Of a stretch of 6,534 nt of DNA, positions 5,650 to 6,534 are shown in pieces. This DNA comes from Salinirussus sp. GTDB lineage: Archaea > Halobacteriota > Halobacteria > Halobacteriales > Haloarculaceae. Both the position numbers and the translations under genes were made by a program. Location of the stretch: contig JAQCNN010000129.1 of assembly GCA_028275005.1 (NCBI GenBank), positions 1 to 6,534 on the forward strand, in the 5' to 3' direction. Position 1 is the first letter of the stretch, and each line of letters begins with the position of its first letter. The notes under the pieces are model-generated. The model was not told the DNA's origin and did not search any database. It saw nothing but the letters and a program-made list of their open reading frames with translations.

Positions 5650-5659
5650 TCCAGTCGCG

Positions 5660-6534
5660 ATGAGCAGGGCACCAAAGGGCCGGGCCGACGTCTGTGTCGT
5701 CGGTGCGGGGCCGGCGGGGGCGCTCGTCGCCCACGAACTCGCCGAGGCGGGCCACGAGGTGGTCGTCCTAGAGGCCGGCCCCCGGTTCGACCCTGCCGAC
5801 CGCGAGGGCCGGATGGAGCGGTCGCTCCGCCCGGCCTTCGACGGCGGGGACGTCTGGGGGATGGGCGGCCAGCGCGACGAATACACCGCGGGTGGCGACC
5901 GATACTACCCGCTGAACGTCGCCCGCGTGAAAGGGGTCGGCGGGTCGACACTCCACTGGCAGGGGATGGTGATGCGGCTTCACGAGCGGGACTTTGCCGG
6001 CGAGAACGGCCCCGGTCCCGCCTGGCCGGTCGACTACGACGACCTGCGCCCCTACTACGCCGACGCGGAGCAGGCACTGGGCGTGGCCGGGGCCGACGAC
6101 AACCCCTTTGCACCGCCTCGCTCCGAGCCGTTCCCGATGCCCGCTTTCCAGCCCAGCTACAGTGACTCGCTGTTCGCGCCGGCCTGTGAGCGACTGGGGA
6201 TCGCGACCCACTCGGTGCCAAACGCCCGCAACTCCGAGGCCTACAACGGCCGGGGCGCCTGTGTCGGCTACGGGACCTGCCAGCCGGTCTGTCCCTCGGG
6301 CGCGAAGTACAGCGCCGACCACCACATCGAGAAGGCCGAGGCGGCCGGTGCGCGGGTCGTCGACCGTGCCCCGGTCCAGCGGCTGGAGACCGACGGCGAA
6401 CGCGTGACCGCCGCCCGCTACGCGACGCCGGACGGGGAGTACGAACAGCCTGCCCGTCAGTTCGTACTCGCCGCCGGCGGGGTCGAGACCCCCCGGCTCC
6501 TGTTGCTGTCGCGGTCCCGCGAACACCCCGACGG
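5660..6534 (+). CDS. GMC-family FAD oxidoreductase with predicted Fe-S cysteine motif (3' end cut by window)
   Basis: The first 291 residues of a protein whose family is typically about 500-560 long; the rest lies beyond the window. An N-terminal Rossmann FAD site is present: GAGPAG (15-20) with Glu38 (VVVLEAG) for the adenine ribose. The GMC signature GVGGSTLHWQG (92-102) contacts the flavin, and AAGGVETPRLL (271-281) is the second GMC signature. Residues 201-211 carry Cys201, Cys207 and Cys211 (C-x5-C-x3-C-P), followed by SGAKYSAD. The spacing equals, from memory, the [3Fe-4S] ligands Cys212/218/222 of the Burkholderia FAD glucose dehydrogenase catalytic subunit. The protein is therefore probably a dehydrogenase passing electrons through Fe-S to a partner, not an oxidase. 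The substrate is an alcohol, sugar or sugar acid, undetermined. Such enzymes usually pair with a small Tat-exported subunit; none is seen upstream. No signal peptide is visible. The first ATG after the TTTAGG element is used. Confidence 0.9.
   Translation, partial: MSRAPKGRADVCVVGAGPAGALVAHELAEAGHEVVVLEAGPRFDPADREGRMERSLRPAFDGGDVWGMGGQRDEYTAGGDRYYPLNVARVKGVGGSTLHWQGMVMRLHERDFAGENGPGPAWPVDYDDLRPYYADAEQALGVAGADDNPFAPPRSEPFPMPAFQPSYSDSLFAPACERLGIATHSVPNARNSEAYNGRGACVGYGTCQPVCPSGAKYSADHHIEKAEAAGARVVDRAPVQRLETDGERVTAARYATPDGEYEQPARQFVLAAGGVETPRLLLLSRSREHPD

Noticed and set aside
5768..6526. A 252-codon minus-strand frame opposite the GMC gene
   Set aside because: It is antisense to a frame with the Rossmann FAD site and GMC signatures; no domain was recognised.

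Overview
The window looks like a haloarchaeal chromosome segment (class Halobacteria). It is GC-rich with strong G/C bias at third codon positions. The predicted proteins are very acidic (long Asp/Glu runs in the acetyl-CoA synthetase), there is a response regulator with the haloarchaeal HalX output domain, and several genes have an A/T-rich TATA-like element about 25 bases before the start codon, as expected for leaderless archaeal transcripts. No tRNA, rRNA, insertion sequence or CRISPR array was seen.

Layout. Positions 1-403 hold the 3' part of what appears to be a broken gene, with an in-frame stop, one single-base frameshift and an 18-bp perfect palindrome. A small ASCH-domain gene (450-761, minus) lies tail to tail with it. 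A two-helix membrane protein of unknown function (888-1208, plus) is divergent from the ASCH gene, and its 3' end overlaps by 9 bp a convergent type II haloacid-dehalogenase-like gene (1200-1883, minus). A HalX response regulator (2023-2586, plus) follows behind a promoter with three TTATCA repeats. Next are a fumarylacetoacetate-hydrolase-family enzyme (2668-3438, plus), then an acetyl-CoA synthetase on the minus strand (3578-5569), and finally a divergent GMC-family flavin oxidoreductase (5660 onward, plus) cut by the window edge.

How the genes may work together. No multi-gene operon is evident: neighbours are mostly convergent or divergent, and each gene seems to have its own promoter. The right half is metabolic: acetate activation (AcsA), a 2-oxo-acid/acylpyruvate-type FAH enzyme, and a flavin dehydrogenase for an alcohol or sugar. 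A shared pathway is possible but not shown. The orphan response regulator has no histidine kinase beside it.

The most interesting signals are at the right end. The GMC protein has a C-x5-C-x3-C-P cysteine cluster like that of bacterial FAD glucose/fructose dehydrogenases that carry a [3Fe-4S] cluster. Its promoter contains a perfect 14-bp inverted repeat, TTAGGT-CT-ACCTAA, whose half-sites match the DtxR-type metalloregulator half-site. This suggests an iron-linked, metal-regulated membrane dehydrogenase. All functional calls rest on reading motifs; no database search was run.
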